64,000 nt of DNA from Spongilla lacustris (Eukaryota; Porifera; Demospongiae; Spongillida; Spongillidae), in the NCBI GenBank assembly GCA_949361645.1, contig OX442421.1, positions 9,575,484-9,639,483 on the forward strand. The letters are read 5' to 3'. The translations under genes were made by a program, and so were the position numbers. This document shows, piece after piece, positions 1 through 13,510 of the stretch (positions are counted from its first letter, which is position 1; the number at the start of each line of letters is the position of its first letter). The notes beneath the pieces are model-generated. The model made no database searches. It was not told the DNA's origin and saw nothing but the letters and a program-made list of their open reading frames with translations.

Positions 1-336
1 GCAGACATCACTAAAACTGACCCCTTCACTGCACTGTATTTTAGTACATGTATCTACATGTATCAGCTTCCAATCACTACCAATAATCACACTGGTTAAC
101 AAAACTATTTGTGGTGACAATCATAACTATTAGTGAATTCTTGGCTTACACATACAATTATTGCAGCTGCAATTTGTACTTACCTCTTGTGCAGGATCAT
201 CATAGCAGCTGCAATTTAGTTACCAGTTATGTAATGTACTTACCTGTTGTGTCAGTGTCCTGATAGCAGCTACAGTAATAACAGCTGCAATAATAGCTCT
301 TGCTCAGGGATCTCAATGTACTTACCTCTTATGCAG
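1..336 (+). other. Intron of the PLA2G6-like gene with degenerate acceptor duplications
   Basis: This stretch is read as intron upstream of the exon at 337. Around 176-220 and 236-280 it contains two decayed copies of the sequence that makes up the true acceptor and exon start at 317-355: tacttacctcttgtgcag followed by a version of the exon start (tcatagcagct). No coding segment is supported here. Confidence 0.5.
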
Positions 337-1543
<1,207 letters not shown>

Positions 1544-2374
1544 AGTGTTAGCTTGTCCAACTGTGCAGGTGTTGCTTTATCCAGAGATCTATATATGATC
1601 TCTGCTTTATCCCAATATTCTTCACGTGATCCTTCTTCAAAATATGCCAGTTACTTTTAAAACAAATTATATTGTTTTTGTTATGGTAAATGAATACTTG
1701 CTGTAGTGGCAAAAACAAGAGAAAGACAGTAGCCTTTTACTGCACTGCAGCTAGGACTTGAATCTTCGTACGTAGAACTCGACTGACTATATAACCTCAC
1801 GGAGCGATGAGTGAGATTATAGCACTTGCGCGCGCTACTGCATAAAAAGGTAAGCTAAGAGACCATAAGACATGCGCGCACTGGGTACGGGTTACGTTAG
1901 CTCCTATACGCACGCCAGCTGCTGGCTAGCCGGCGCCATGGCGCGGCGGCAAATTAAAAGCACAAAAGCCATAAAAATGACTGTACAAAATTATTACATG
2001 TACAAGTGGAATTTGTGTTTTGTTGCTCCATTAATATTGCGAAAGGTTTCTTTGGTACATGACACTAAATTATAAGGTCCTATTCGCATAGCCTATGGAA
2101 CGTTTTCATAAAGTGCACATCTTACTTTTTTAACATACTGAGAACAAATTTTCCTTTCCTCGAAAGTTTGAAGATTTACTGATCCGTACAGGAGGAGTAT
2201 GCATGTATTGTGGTTTATGTATTGTAAAAGCTGTTTTTTTTAAAACTGTCCTGCTAGGACAATAGGGCTAGGGCTGTCGTACAAAATTTAAACTAGAATC
2301 ACTGTTTGATCAAAAGAGGATTTTGCATTGTATTCACGAGCCTAGTGTGCATGCCACAGAACGCATGGCTGAGC

Positions 2375-2432
<58 letters not shown>

Positions 2433-2441
2433 GTGTGTGTG

Positions 2442-2485
<44 letters not shown>

Positions 2486-2591
2486 CGTGTGTGTGTGTGT
2501 GTGTGCATGTGTGTTTTGTTTGTTGTGTCAGTTGTGCTGTGTGTGGACCAAATGTTGAAATCTTTGTTTACATTTAGGAGTTGTGGTAACC
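1544..2591 (+). other. Intergenic region and probable promoter / 5' UTR of the CARD-SH3 gene
   Basis: No protein gene is supported here. Roughly 1750-1960 is CpG-rich with several CGCG motifs and could be a promoter and non-coding first exon. A good acceptor (tttacatttag) ends at 2577 just before the CARD start codon at 2592, which suggests a 5' UTR intron containing the TG repeat at 2375-2515. This reading is inferred from splice consensus only. Confidence 0.4.
2375..2515. repeat. (TG)n microsatellite
   Basis: TG dinucleotide tract of about 140 bp with CG variants, upstream of the CARD exon. Open frames on both strands here are repeat artefacts. Confidence 0.97.
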
Positions 2592-5500
2592 ATGACAACA
2601 GAAGTAGATATCCTCTCCAGACTACTACCAGACCTCCAGGCATCACTTGATGTGCCACGAGTGTCCCATTTCCTCCAGTCAGAGGGACTCCTTACCACCG
2701 ATGAGTGTAGGAACATTGTAGGGACCACTGGAAGAAGCCAGGCAGTGGAGAGCCTTGTGGCCCTGGTACAGCAGAGGAGACATGCTGACTGTGCGAGGAT
2801 CCTACTTACTGCTTTGCGTGCAACCACGTCCAGCAGCTGCCAGCCCAACATTGTTGGAAGCTTAGAGAGAGAACTACTGACGCATAGTAGTCTGAGCTTG
2901 CCTCTGATAGGTTAGTCAATTTGTCAACCATATAGATGGTGCATCAGGCTTGCCAAAACAGGTGTGTGATCATAATACCAGCACACAGGTGTGTATATCA
3001 AACTTGCCAAGGGTGTCAAAGTGTAACAATTAAGAAGGCTTCATCAAACCAATAATTTATTTTTTGTAGCACCACATGTGTGTTTATTCAAAATGGTACC
3101 ATAGCATGGCCATGCACAAGTTACTGAGTGTATGCATTGTGTGTGGTATGTGTGTATGTGTGTGTACAATGTATGTGTGAATTAATTATAAAAGAACATA
3201 GGCATAGGAAGGGCAGGGGGAGGAGGGGAGGGGCAATCTTGGGCATTATGTATATAAAGTATGCTGAATTTATATTAGACACACCCTTTGGCCCCCCCTC
3301 CCCCCCCCCCCCCCCCCCCCCCAATCCTGTTTATGTTCACACCAGCTGTTAACATGCCTTGGGTGGGGTCCAGGTGCATCCTTAAGGTGGCATAGTAGCA
3401 CATGGTACTCAGGTAGTGTGGGCAGCTAATTGAGTCTTCATGATCTCAGCTGGTGGGTTATTGGTCTATTACTAAGATAAGAATAATAGGTGTTTTCTCA
3501 TGGCCTGTTATGGTGGTGGTGTGTTATGGGGTGGTGTGTTATGGGGGGAGCAGGGTGTTATGGGGTGGTGTGCTATGGGGGGAGCAGGGTGTTATGGGGT
3601 GGTGTGCTATGGGGGGAGCAGGGTGTTATGGGGTGGTGTGCTATGGGGGGAGCAGGGTGTTATGGGGTGGTGTGCTATGGGGGAGCAGGGTGTTATGGGG
3701 TGGTGTGCTATGGGGGAGCAGGGTGTTATGGGGTGGTGTGCTATGGGGGGAGCAGGGTGTTATGGGGTGGTGCGCTATGGGGGAGCAGGGTGTTATGGGG
3801 TGGTGTGCTATGGGGGGAGCAGGGTGTTATGGGGTGGTGTGCTATGGGGGGAGCAGGGTGTTATGGGGTGGTGTGCTATGGGGGAGCAGGGTGTTATGGG
3901 GTGGTGTGCTATGGGGGAGCAGGGTGTTATGGGGTGGTGTGCTATGGGGGAGCAGGGTGTTATGGGGTGGTGTGCTATGGGGGGAGCAGGGTGTTATGGG
4001 GTGGTGTGCTATGGGGGAGCAGGGTGTTATGGGGTGGTGTGCTATGGGGGAGCAGGGTGTTATGGGGTGGTGTGCTATGGGGGAGCAGGGTGTTATGGGG
4101 TGGTGTGCTATGGGGGGAGCAGGGTGTTATGGGGTGGTGTGCTATGGGGGGAGCAGGGTGTTATGGGGTGGTGTGCTATGGGGGGAGCAGGGTGTTATGG
4201 GGTGGTGTGCTATGGGGGAGCAGGGTGTTATGGGGTGGTGTGCTATGGGGGGAGCAGGGTGTTATGGGGTGGTGTGCTATGGGGGGAGCAGGGTGTTATG
4301 GGGTGGTGTGCTATGGGGGGAGCAGGGTGTTATGGGGTGGTGTGGTATGGGGGGAGCAGGGTGTTATGGGGTGGTGTGCTATGGGGGGAGCAGGGTGCTA
4401 TGGGGTGGTGTGCTATGGGGGAGCAGGGTGTTATGGGGTGGTGTGCTATGGGGGAGCAGGGTGTTATGGGGTGGTGTGCTATGGGGGGAGCAGGGTGTTA
4501 TGGGGTGGTGTGCTATGGGGGGAGCAGGGTGTTATGGGGTGGTGTGCTATGGGGGGAGCAGGGTGTTATGGGGTGGTGTGCTATGGGGGGAGCAGGGTGT
4601 TATGGGGTGGTGTGCTATGGGGGAGCAGGGTGTTATGGGGTGGTGTGCTATGGGGGGAGCAGGGTGTTATGGGGTGGTGTGCTATGGGGGGAGCAGGGTG
4701 TTATGGGGTGGTGTGCTATGGGGGAGCAGGGTGTTATGGGGTGGTGTGCTATGGGGGAGCAGGGTGTTATGGGGTGGTGTGCTATGGGGGAGCAGGGTGT
4801 TATGGGGTGGTGTGCTATGGGGGGAGCAGGGTGTTATGGGGTGGTGTGCTATGGGGGGAGCAGGGTGTTATGGGGTGGTGTGCTATGGGGGGAGCAGGGT
4901 GTTATGGGGTGGTGTGCTATGGGGGAGCAGGGTGTTATGGGGTGGTGTGCTATGGGGGGAGCAGGGTGTTATGGGGTGGTGTGCTATGGGGGGAGCAGGG
5001 TGTTATGGGGTGGTGTGCTATGGGGGGAGCAGGGTGTTATGGGGTGGTGTGGTATGGGGGGAGCAGGGTGTTATGGGGTGGTGTGCTATGGGGGGAGCAG
5101 GGTGCTATGGGGTGGTGTGCTATGGGGGGAGCAGGGTGTTATGGGGTGGTGTGCTATGGGGGAGCAGGGTGTTATGGGGTGGTGTGCTATGGGGGGAGCA
5201 GGGTGTTATGGGGTGGTGTGCTATGGGGGGAGCAGGGTGTTATGGGGTGGTGTGCTATGGGGGGAGCAGGGTGTTATGGGGTGGTGTGCTATGGGGGAGC
5301 AGGGTGTTATGGGGGACCACAGGTGTGTTGTAGATGTGTTATGGGGTGGGAACATGTCTGAAAAGATAATAAAAGATAATATAGGGATGGCACAGGAGCT
5401 GCTACATGTAGCTGTCACTTGCTAGGAGTGTGGCCTGGTCCATCAAATCAGTTGTAGTACTATGTCTTAAAGGTTTGTGGGGTGGTTTTTTGCAACTTGC

Positions 5501-8500
5501 ATGTTGGTGGAGGTAATCATGTTACCTAACAGGTGGTGCCTCTCACCCCCCTCCTGGTTGTGGGGGTGGTGCCCCTCACCCCCCTCCTGGTTGTGGGGGT
5601 GGTGCCCCTCATCCCCCTCCTGGTTGTGGGGGTGGTGCCTCTCATCCCCCTCCTGGTTGCGGGGGTGGTGCCCCTCACCCCCCTCCTGGTTGTGGGGGTG
5701 GTGCCCCTCATCCCCCTCCTGGTTGTGGGGGTGGTGCCTCTCATCCCCCTCCTGGTTGTGGGGGTGGTGCTTCTCATCCCCCTCCTGGTTGTGGGGGTGG
5801 TGTCCCTCCTGGTGCCTCTTATCTCCCCCTCCCCCTCCCTCATGGGGATGGTGCCCCTCATCCCCTTCCTGATTACTGGTTACCAGGGCTATATATAGTA
5901 GTAACTCATGTCTTTACTGGGGCTCAGGCATATTGTACAGATTTAATTGTCACATGTGTGTGTGTGTGTGTGTGTGAGAGGTGTGAGATGACAATTTAAA
6001 ATGATTTGAAGGAAGTCCCAGCATTCCAGCACTAGCTGTCATTTACATGTAAGATTCCATAGAAGTATGTGTTATGAATAATAGGGCAAGGGAAATTAAC
6101 ACAACCACTTCACACCTTTTGCACTCATACACTACACGTTGCATGGGTCCACACAGTACATGCATGTACGCAACACATGCACACATATTATTATACAACA
6201 CACATACGCATACGCGCACACAGACCAAGGACAACATGCAATAGTAAAATAATTCCGACGATTTTCTAACGGGGGAAGATTTTTTTTCCCCTTCTAAAAT
6301 TAGCGGAACCGTTTTCATTTAAAGGCACACGTCGCTCCAGTCCACACATAATTTCTCTTCATGTTACCCCCTGAACTTTTGTATTTTACTAGGTATGTAT
6401 CGTTGAAATTTAATACGTTTTGTATGTATCGTTGAGATTTAATACGTTTTGCAGCATCCCTAATATGCGTGTTTTGTATGTAACCTATGTCTTTGTGTAC
6501 GGCCGCTTATGCATTCATTCGGCCATTGGTTCGTACACAGCTGGAGTCAGCTGGACGCTTATGCATTCATTCGGCCTTTGGTTCGTACACTGCCGGACGC
6601 TTATGCATTCATTTGGATTTCTGACTGGTTCGTACGGTATGCTGCCGAATGCTTATGCACTGTCCCGGTCGTAAACTACCAAAGGTCGTAGGCCCTATAG
6701 CATGAGCGTACTTCGAAGGAAATGCGTGCGCCACGTTGAAATGTAAAGGTAGCTTCGCTAGCATGCTTTTAGAAGGACAGGGTACCAGAAAACATATGTA
6801 CGTGTCTGTTTTTCGATGGACTCAAGGGCACCTGTCCATATTCATTTAAAATACAGGTGCTGTCCCGTTATTTTAAAAAGATACGTTTAGTGATTGCTGA
6901 TTCGGTTACTGTGTATATAGCGCCGGTTTGACGTAGATGCGGGCGACCCAGATGTGTTATCAACTGTGTTTGCATCTCCTTAGGTCTGCCAGGGATGCAA
7001 GCAGCTGCTCAGGTTACTGCAGGAGTTGGGTCTATGGCTTCATACCCTGAGAGCCATCCCAGTGGGTTCACCTTCAACACCCAGAGAGGCTCACTAAGCA
7101 AAAAGGACATTAGAAAGATGGAGAGAATGAATTACAAGTTGAACAAAGAGATACAAAAACTTCAGAAGAACTACAAGGAGTTCCATCACAGCATTCGCAA
7201 GAAACTTGGCAGCAAACGTGTGTCATTTGGGAATGTACAAAGCTCTGTGCAATACCTTCCCTGCTTCAAGAATGTGACTGACCCCCAGCATGTATTGGGC
7301 CACAACACTGCCGTTGGAAGAGCCAAGAACGTCCGTGACCTGTTTGCTGCTCTGCTCGCCTACACCTCCTGGTACAACTACCAGCTTATAGCACACCTGG
7401 TCATTACCTATGGAGGCAAGTGTGGGAGGAGTCTTGTCCGGTCGTACGAGGTGCGCCTCCAAGAGCACTTGGAGCGGCCATTGTCCCAGTGCCCTCCCTT
7501 CTGGCCCTCAGCGGAAGGTGACGCCCCATCTTGCCCAGAAGTTCCTGAAGGCTTTGCCACAATGGAGGTTACGTTAAGGAGGAGCTATGAGGCATGCGTA
7601 CTTCGGGACATGAATATCCTAAGAAATGCACTATCAAACCTACTGCAGCTGCACCATGAGGCTCTGGTCCTGGGGGCTGTACAGCCTGGGGAAGAGGGGC
7701 AGTGTTGTACGACGTGGATGATACCTTCTGTTGCCGTGCAACACACAATAAACATAGCCATCACCAGGATGGTGCAGCTGGGAACGTCCCAAATACTGCA
7801 GCTAAGGATTGGGTCCACAACCGTGGCCCCCTCCTCAGGACAGTTGCCTGTAAGCAGTTATTTATTAAATATCATGTCAAGTAACTTATCATGTCATGTG
7901 CATTTATATAAGCCTCTGGTATTGGTTTGGTCTCACTTCCTATTCACTGTTTCCAATCCTCTCAACTAAGCTTCCTCCTTGTGCCACCCCTTTCCCCCCC
8001 CCCCCCCACACACACACACACACCTACATGTTAACTCTCATTTACTGCTTCCCCCTCCTGCTCCACAGAGTCAGCCTGGCAGTAGTTGCTTCTCATCAGG
8101 CCCTCAGCGCTCAGTATCTGTGGACAGTACCTTCACCGATGGCATTGGGATGACCACAGCTTCAGCAAACAATGGCAGCATTCGGGCTGACTGCCAGAGC
8201 CAACATAAGGGCACTTTGCAAAGGCCTGCTCTGGACTCTGGACGTGGTACCATCTCTCCAACCACACCTCAGCTGTCTGTGAATGAAGAAGCATACCCTG
8301 ATGCCACATACTCATCCCTTGGAGGGCATGGTGGTCGCAAAGGCAGTGGATCGTTCTCTCCTAGACCGCATCCAGGTCAAAACACTGCCATTAACTGTCT
8401 GGAGCCACATCAAAGCAGGACTGGGAATGGTAGTATAGCTGGCACTACTCTGAGCCATGGGGGTAAATTGTTGAATGATGCTGGTATGGTGTGGGGCGGA

Positions 8501-11422
8501 GGTAAGGTGATGTCTCTGCCAAGAGCCAACCATACCAGGTCTACTTGGGCCAACAACAACATACACTCTGGGACAGCGCCAGGCTGCGAAATCACGATGG
8601 AGGGGACAGACAGCACCAATGCTGAGACATTTACATTTGGTTTTCCTGGGTCTGGATCCAGCTCTCACAGTGTGTCTATCCCCACGTCCAGTGCAGGACA
8701 TCCTGCTCAGAAGCCACACATGCTGACCTCAAAAGCACAACAGCTGCAAGTGCCTTGTCAGCAGTCCATGGCTGCACTCCATCTGAAGCCCACCTTCCTC
8801 TCCATCAAGCCAGAGTCTTCAGAGGAGGATGACAGCCTCCCTCCTCCACTACCTACCCCCACCACCCACACACCTCCCATCTCCACACCTCTCTGTCTCC
8901 CTCCACCCTCCCTTCTTTCACCCTCCGCACCTTGGCTCAAGGTTCCCGGGACCTCTGATCTTGTGCCTCCTCCCACCATGTTCTCCCTTGGCTCCCCCGT
9001 GCCTGAGGATATGCAGCTGTCTGGCCCTTATGACTCCCTTCAGCCAGCGTGCAGTGACATCCCTGGCACCTTGCATCGTGTGCGAAGTGAGTCTATTTTT
9101 GATGAGGGGTCACAAAGCAGATTGACCACTCCTGTGCACACTTCGTTCTGTGAGCCTCAGTGTGAGGTCAAATTTCCCCTATCTGTCCTTTCGCACGAGG
9201 TCAGGTCGCCCTGGAACACTGCCTCTCCATATGGGGGTAGGTCTCTTCCCCAGTCCACTGCCACACCACAAGAAGTCAAGTCTCCTCCCCAGTCCACTGC
9301 TTTTCCGCAGGTCAAGTCTCCTCCCCAGTCCATTGCTTCTCCACAGGAGGTCAAGTCTCCTCCCCAGTCCACTGCTTCTCCACAGGAGGTCAAGTCTCCT
9401 CCCCAGTCCACTGCTTCTCCACAGGAGGTCAAGTCTCCTCCCCAGTCTGCTGCTTCCCGCCCAACATGCTTTGCCATCTCTGACATTGGCAAGCTGCTAG
9501 ACAGCTCCAACTGTGAACGCGACACACCATCATGGGAGACCATTGGTGGCACATCACCACACCTACCTTTCCCTGTTGTCAACGAACACACTGCCTACAA
9601 GTCACAGAGGAAGACATCCAGTTTCCTGTGGAGAGTGCTGGCCAGGGCTTCGGAGCAGTGCCCTGCAAATGTGTTTGTTGTCACCATTTCCTCAAGCAGC
9701 AGTGGTGACCTCAAGGTGGGCAAGGGGCAGAAGCTAATGGCCTTGCATAAGATCCGTGAACAGGTCTATGCCAGGGATCGTCATGGCAACAAGGGCTTTG
9801 TGCCGTACCACATGTGTCGTCTGTCATTGAAGCATTACAGACACACTGAGGCCCGTAAGCTGGCACACACAAACCTTTATCTCCAGTCGGCTGATGGAGT
9901 GGATGACTATAGCCGCAACAGACCACACAGTGAGTCTTTGCCAGTGATTCGAATGGTAGCCATTCAGGGCCATAAGGCACAACACCCAGGCAGCTTGTCC
10001 GCCTCTGTTGGAGACAAGCTGAGAGCGCTGTACTGTGATGAGCAGTGGGTCTATGCTGTCAACCAGACCGGACAAGCTGGCTTCCTGCCTCGCACTGCCT
10101 GTAGGCTGACCACGAAGGGTCAGGAGATGTTCAAGGAGTGGATTTTGCCTCAAATGTTGTTTCAGTCTGACTTTGTTATCAAGTTCAATGAACCTGTACC
10201 TGACATCTTGTCACGCAAGCAGGCTGTTACCTTGCCGACCTTCAAACAAGGTGAATTTGTTGTTATTGAGGACAGCTACATGTCAGAAGACGGCACCGCA
10301 GAGCCTATCTTCTTGAAGAAAGGGTTGCGTGTTAGATTGTTGGAAGCAAAAGACAATAGCCTCAGGGTAACCACAGGACCTGGGGTTTCCTGCTGGGTCC
10401 CTGTGCAGTTCTGCACACCCTGTCGCAGCGGGCGGCCATCTTCAGTTCACAGCAGGAGCCAGTCCCCAGTCTCACGAAGTCGTACTGCCTCTCCGTTTAG
10501 TAGCCCGCTGCATGTGGCAGCCCAGCCAGTGCCACGCCCCCAGGCAGTGGCACGCCCCCAGCCATACATGCGTCTGCACCAGCCAACGTCCATGGCACAG
10601 AGAGATGCTCCAGCTGCATCACGAGGGTCCCTGCACTGTGCTGCAATGGACTCAGCTACATCACGAGGATCCCTGCACTTGGAGGCTGAGCGGATACATC
10701 TGCAGGTTCAAAGACCTGCAGCCTCTCATGCACCATCATCCAGTCGTCAACGGATCAAAGTGTCACCTAATCCTGTGGGTGAGTTGGCATCTTCCACTTG
10801 CTTGAGAGCTAAAATTCTCCCCCCACCTTTTCACAACGGAGTATCCCCCAGGAACACAGTGTTATCTGTCCCTCACATTATAGGGACAACATCTCCATTT
10901 ACTTCAAACAGCAGGCTCTATCCAGTTCCTTTGAATGAGGTGTCTTGTGATGATTCCAATAGGAGAGCATCTTATGGCATACCCCAAAATGGAATGTCCC
11001 CAATCCTTCCAAGTAAAAGGTTGTCTGTCAGAAATGGAATATCTCCGGACCCTTACGGCAAGAGAGCTTCCCCCCTCCCACTCAGAAATGGAATATCTCC
11101 CAATCCTTACAGCAAGAGAGCTTCCCCCCTCCCACTCAGAAATGGAATATCCCCGGACCCCTACAGCAAAAGGGCACCCTCCCTCCCACTCAGAAATGGA
11201 ATATCCCCGGACCCCTACAGCAAGAGAGTTTCCCCCCTCCCACAGTGGAGTGGAATGACCCCCGGGGTGTCTCCAACTCACTCAGGAGTTTACCATTACA
11301 GGGATGCGTCCAACAGAAGGTCTTGGGGGGCTCTGTCAAGTGGGTCACGAGGGGGACTTTCAATTGGATCACGAGGAGATAATTCACGTTGCTCTCCTCA
11401 GAAATCAGAGAGTTTTATCTGA
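2592..11422 (+). CDS. CARD / conserved module / SH3 multidomain protein (1512 aa)
   Basis: Three coding exons: 2592-2910, 6984-7849 and 8069-11422. Junctions are phase 1 then phase 0, and all have GT-AG borders. Residues 1-106 form a CARD-type death fold (helical; motifs FLQSEGLLTTDEC and ILLTALRA). Residues about 150-390 contain a basic coiled-coil stretch and a module with the motif YTSWYNYQLIAHLVITYGG that is also in the gene at 16639-20470. The last exon encodes a Ser/Pro-rich region, a 13-residue repeat (SPPQSTASPQEVK, about residues 790-860), two SH3-like domains (about 912-982 and 1020-1077), a third SH3-like segment (about 1108-1181) and five copies of an 18-residue NGISPDPYSKR-type repeat. 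It is probably a signalling scaffold in which CARD recruits partners and SH3 domains bind proline motifs. The function is inferred. An ATTAAA lies 127 nt after the stop. Confidence 0.8.
3517..5313 (+). repeat. 33/34-bp G-rich minisatellite, about 53 copies
   Basis: The unit is agcagggtgttatggggtgg followed by tgtgctatgggggg. Copies differ mainly in five or six G, so the reading frame slips from copy to copy. All three forward frames stay open for more than 620 codons because no frame of the unit has a stop. It lies in the first intron of the CARD-SH3 gene, with G-runs on the sense strand. It is not a coding region. Confidence 0.97.
5532..5870 (+). repeat. 33-bp C/G-rich minisatellite, about 10 copies
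   Basis: The unit is built on ctcctggttgtgggggtggt plus a C-rich half. It is in the same intron as the 33/34-bp array but has a different sequence. Long open frames on both strands are artefacts of the array. Confidence 0.95.
6393..6660. repeat. Degenerate tandem duplications in the CARD-SH3 intron
   Basis: A 29-bp unit (gtatgtatcgttgaaattta...) is duplicated at 6393-6451. Four imperfect copies of a segment containing cttatgcattcattcggcc and ggttcgtacac follow to about 6660. They could be remnants of a mobile element; no coding capacity is seen. Confidence 0.6.
9253..9455 (+). repeat. Coding 39-bp tandem repeat (SPPQSTASPQEVK)
   Basis: About five to six copies of a 13-codon unit inside the third exon of the CARD-SH3 gene. 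The units keep frame and proline spacing. Each contains a PPQS-type proline segment that could serve as a ligand for SH3 domains. Confidence 0.9.
10992..11262 (+). repeat. Coding 54-bp tandem repeat (NGISPDPYSKR type)
   Basis: Five copies of an 18-codon unit near the C-terminus of the CARD-SH3 protein (residues about 1370-1460). The units are in frame with conserved Ser-Pro, Tyr and Lys-Arg positions, and the region is likely disordered. Confidence 0.9.
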
Positions 11423-11548
11423 TTGTCCGCCCCTCTGCAGTTGAAAACTTAGACTTTTTATGTACTTCTGTTCACAGAAAATCAGCCATAATTTCATCAT
11501 TGCAAATTAATTATTCTATGCTGTCAATTCAAAAAAGCTGCATTAATA

Positions 11549-11554
11549 ATTAAA
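11549..11554 (+). terminator. Polyadenylation signal ATTAAA for the CARD-SH3 gene
   Basis: ATTAAA lies 127 nt downstream of the stop codon at 11422. It is the only good hexamer before the palindrome that begins at 11574. Confidence 0.45.
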
Positions 11555-11573
11555 CAAAAAAACCCAGTAAGAG

Positions 11574-12048
11574 CTAATGGACCCTTTGCATGAAAGATCG
11601 GAAGTACGATAAACGTCACGTCTGGAGTAAAAACCACAGCGGTTGCCTAGAGACATCGTGTCACGTTCGCGGACCTTTGCGTAATAAAATGGCAACACTC
11701 GTAGTCATTCGGACAGTGATCCTTCGGCCGATCCAGTTCCTGGTCAAACTATGCTGCCAACAGTAAGCTTGACAGAGTCTGACATACCCAGAGCCTTTTT
11801 AAAGCCATCATTTAAAAAGGCTCTGGGTATGTCAGACTCTGTCAAGCTTACTGTTGGCAGCATAGTTTGACCAGGAACTGGATCGGCCGAAGTATCACTG
11901 TCCGAGCGGGAAGGAATGACTACGAGCGTTGCCATTTTATTACGCAAAGGTCCGCGAACGTGACACGATGTCTCTAGGCAACCGCAGTGGTTTTTACTCC
12001 AGACGTGACGTTTATCGTACTTCCGATCTTTCATGCAAAGGGCCTTAG
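11574..12048. mobile_element. Giant imperfect palindrome (foldback element), arms of about 230 bp
   Basis: The left arm 11574-11803 and right arm 11811-12048 are near-perfect inverted copies separated by only 7 nt (gccatca). The main difference is about 8-10 nt missing in the left arm near 11708. Both outer ends read ctaa...ggncccttt. Each arm contains an ATG-initiated open segment beginning MATLVVI(P)S..., which on the minus strand runs to PRAFLNDGF before crossing the centre. The arms may therefore be an inverted duplication of the 5' part of a transposon or host gene. No clear target-site duplication was found outside the ctaa/ttag ends. Fold-back MITE or recent inverted duplication are both possible. 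Confidence 0.85.
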
Positions 12049-13510
12049 TTTTATGCCCATAATGTTGTGGGATTGTAGAATTGTATGTACACACAACACT
12101 TAACACGGCATGTTACCATATGTTCATGGGCGTGGCCCAACCACAGAAATTATACATAACTAATCAACTTAAACCAGCATATCCCAAAACTGATGCAGCA
12201 TTCCCTTGTTGTAAAGGTGGTATGGCCCTGGGCTAGGTTCCTACAGACTGCAAATGTAGACATCCTGATACCCAAGGTGCAATCACGACACCCACCAGGT
12301 CATTTGCCATCTGTACCATATGATAAGCCTGCATGCTCCCAACATTGAGGGATTTGAGCCACTGTCACCTTGCAATGATAGGCAAGTAACAATTAGATTT
12401 ACTTTTTTTCACACAGGCAAAAGGAACGTACAAGTATGCACTGAGCAATCAAGCCTTGGGTGGAGGGGCGTGCATCAAGCCTTGGGTGGAGGGGCGTGCA
12501 TCAAGCCTTGGGTGGAGGGGCGTGCATCAAGCCTTGGGTGGAGGGGCGTGCATCAAGCCTTGGGTGGAGGGGCGTGCATCAAGCCTTGGGTGGAGGGGCG
12601 TGCATCATACTAACGTGACATTTATATATAATGGCAAAAGTTTGCACAGTCTGAAATTATAATTGATGTTGTATTTAAAATGGCAGAGGCTCTATTTAAT
12701 AACTCAGTTAGTCGAAAATCAAAGGATGGTCATTCAAATCAACAGCTCTAGCCTAACCAAAGCAATGTATACTATATACATCATCACCCCTATGCCTAGT
12801 CAAGTTAGCAATGTAATGAGGTCATAGATTATTCTAGGAAAAAGTCACGTCACACTGTAATACATTAATTTTAGTATGGCTCCAAGATGTGATGCAGCTG
12901 ACCTGAATTAATTAGTTCTTTCCTGCGATCACATTCAGTGACCAAACACTACCTCTGCTCATGGCAGGATCAGCAGCAATGCAGGCAGAAGAGAAGCAAG
13001 TTAGGCGGAAGTTCTTTCTAGACTTACTAGACAACCAGCCACCAGACTAAGACAGCCAAAGTCCATTATAACAAATCACATTTGTGGCAGACTGACTTTG
13101 ACCCCATTATACAAGCCAACTCCAGCAGGGCCATTCTTTCAAGAACATATGCTTGTCAATAGATGTACAGTTGCATGTGAAAAGAATAAAAATTCTTTTG
13201 TAAAAAATAAATATACATGAACCATGCTCTAGATAGAGGAATTGCCAGAGAGCTTCCACAATGGGGACAATAACCAGTCCCCAACCTGTGTATATATTTA
13301 CTTGTGTTACACATTCAGTACAGACTTCTCATTTGGGGATACAATCGCTCCGGCATGTTCCAGGGTGAGAGTATACATTGAGCATGTCTAATTTCTACTA
13401 GTTTGTTTTTTTTCTTTTTTTTCTTTTTCTTCCAATTTTGTTTTATTTTATTTTATTTACACAAGTCAAATTATACATTACAAACAAAAGGACTAATATT
13501 AAAATAAGTT
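12049..13510. other. Intergenic, no gene seen
   Basis: Apart from the 26-bp tandem array at 12450-12605 and a T-rich stretch at 13400-13460 (the A-rich 3' tail of the minus-strand LINE), nothing coding or structured could be supported. Confidence 0.5.
12450..12605. repeat. 26-bp minisatellite, 6 copies
   Basis: Six near-identical copies of caagccttgggtggaggggc gtgcat (26 bp) in the intergenic region. Confidence 0.97.

Noticed and set aside
3453..5425. Three overlapping open frames of more than 620 codons (Cys/Gly/Trp-rich)
   Set aside because: They are a 33/34-bp minisatellite with no stop in any forward frame. All three frames are open equally and the array lies inside an intron whose flanking exons join in phase.
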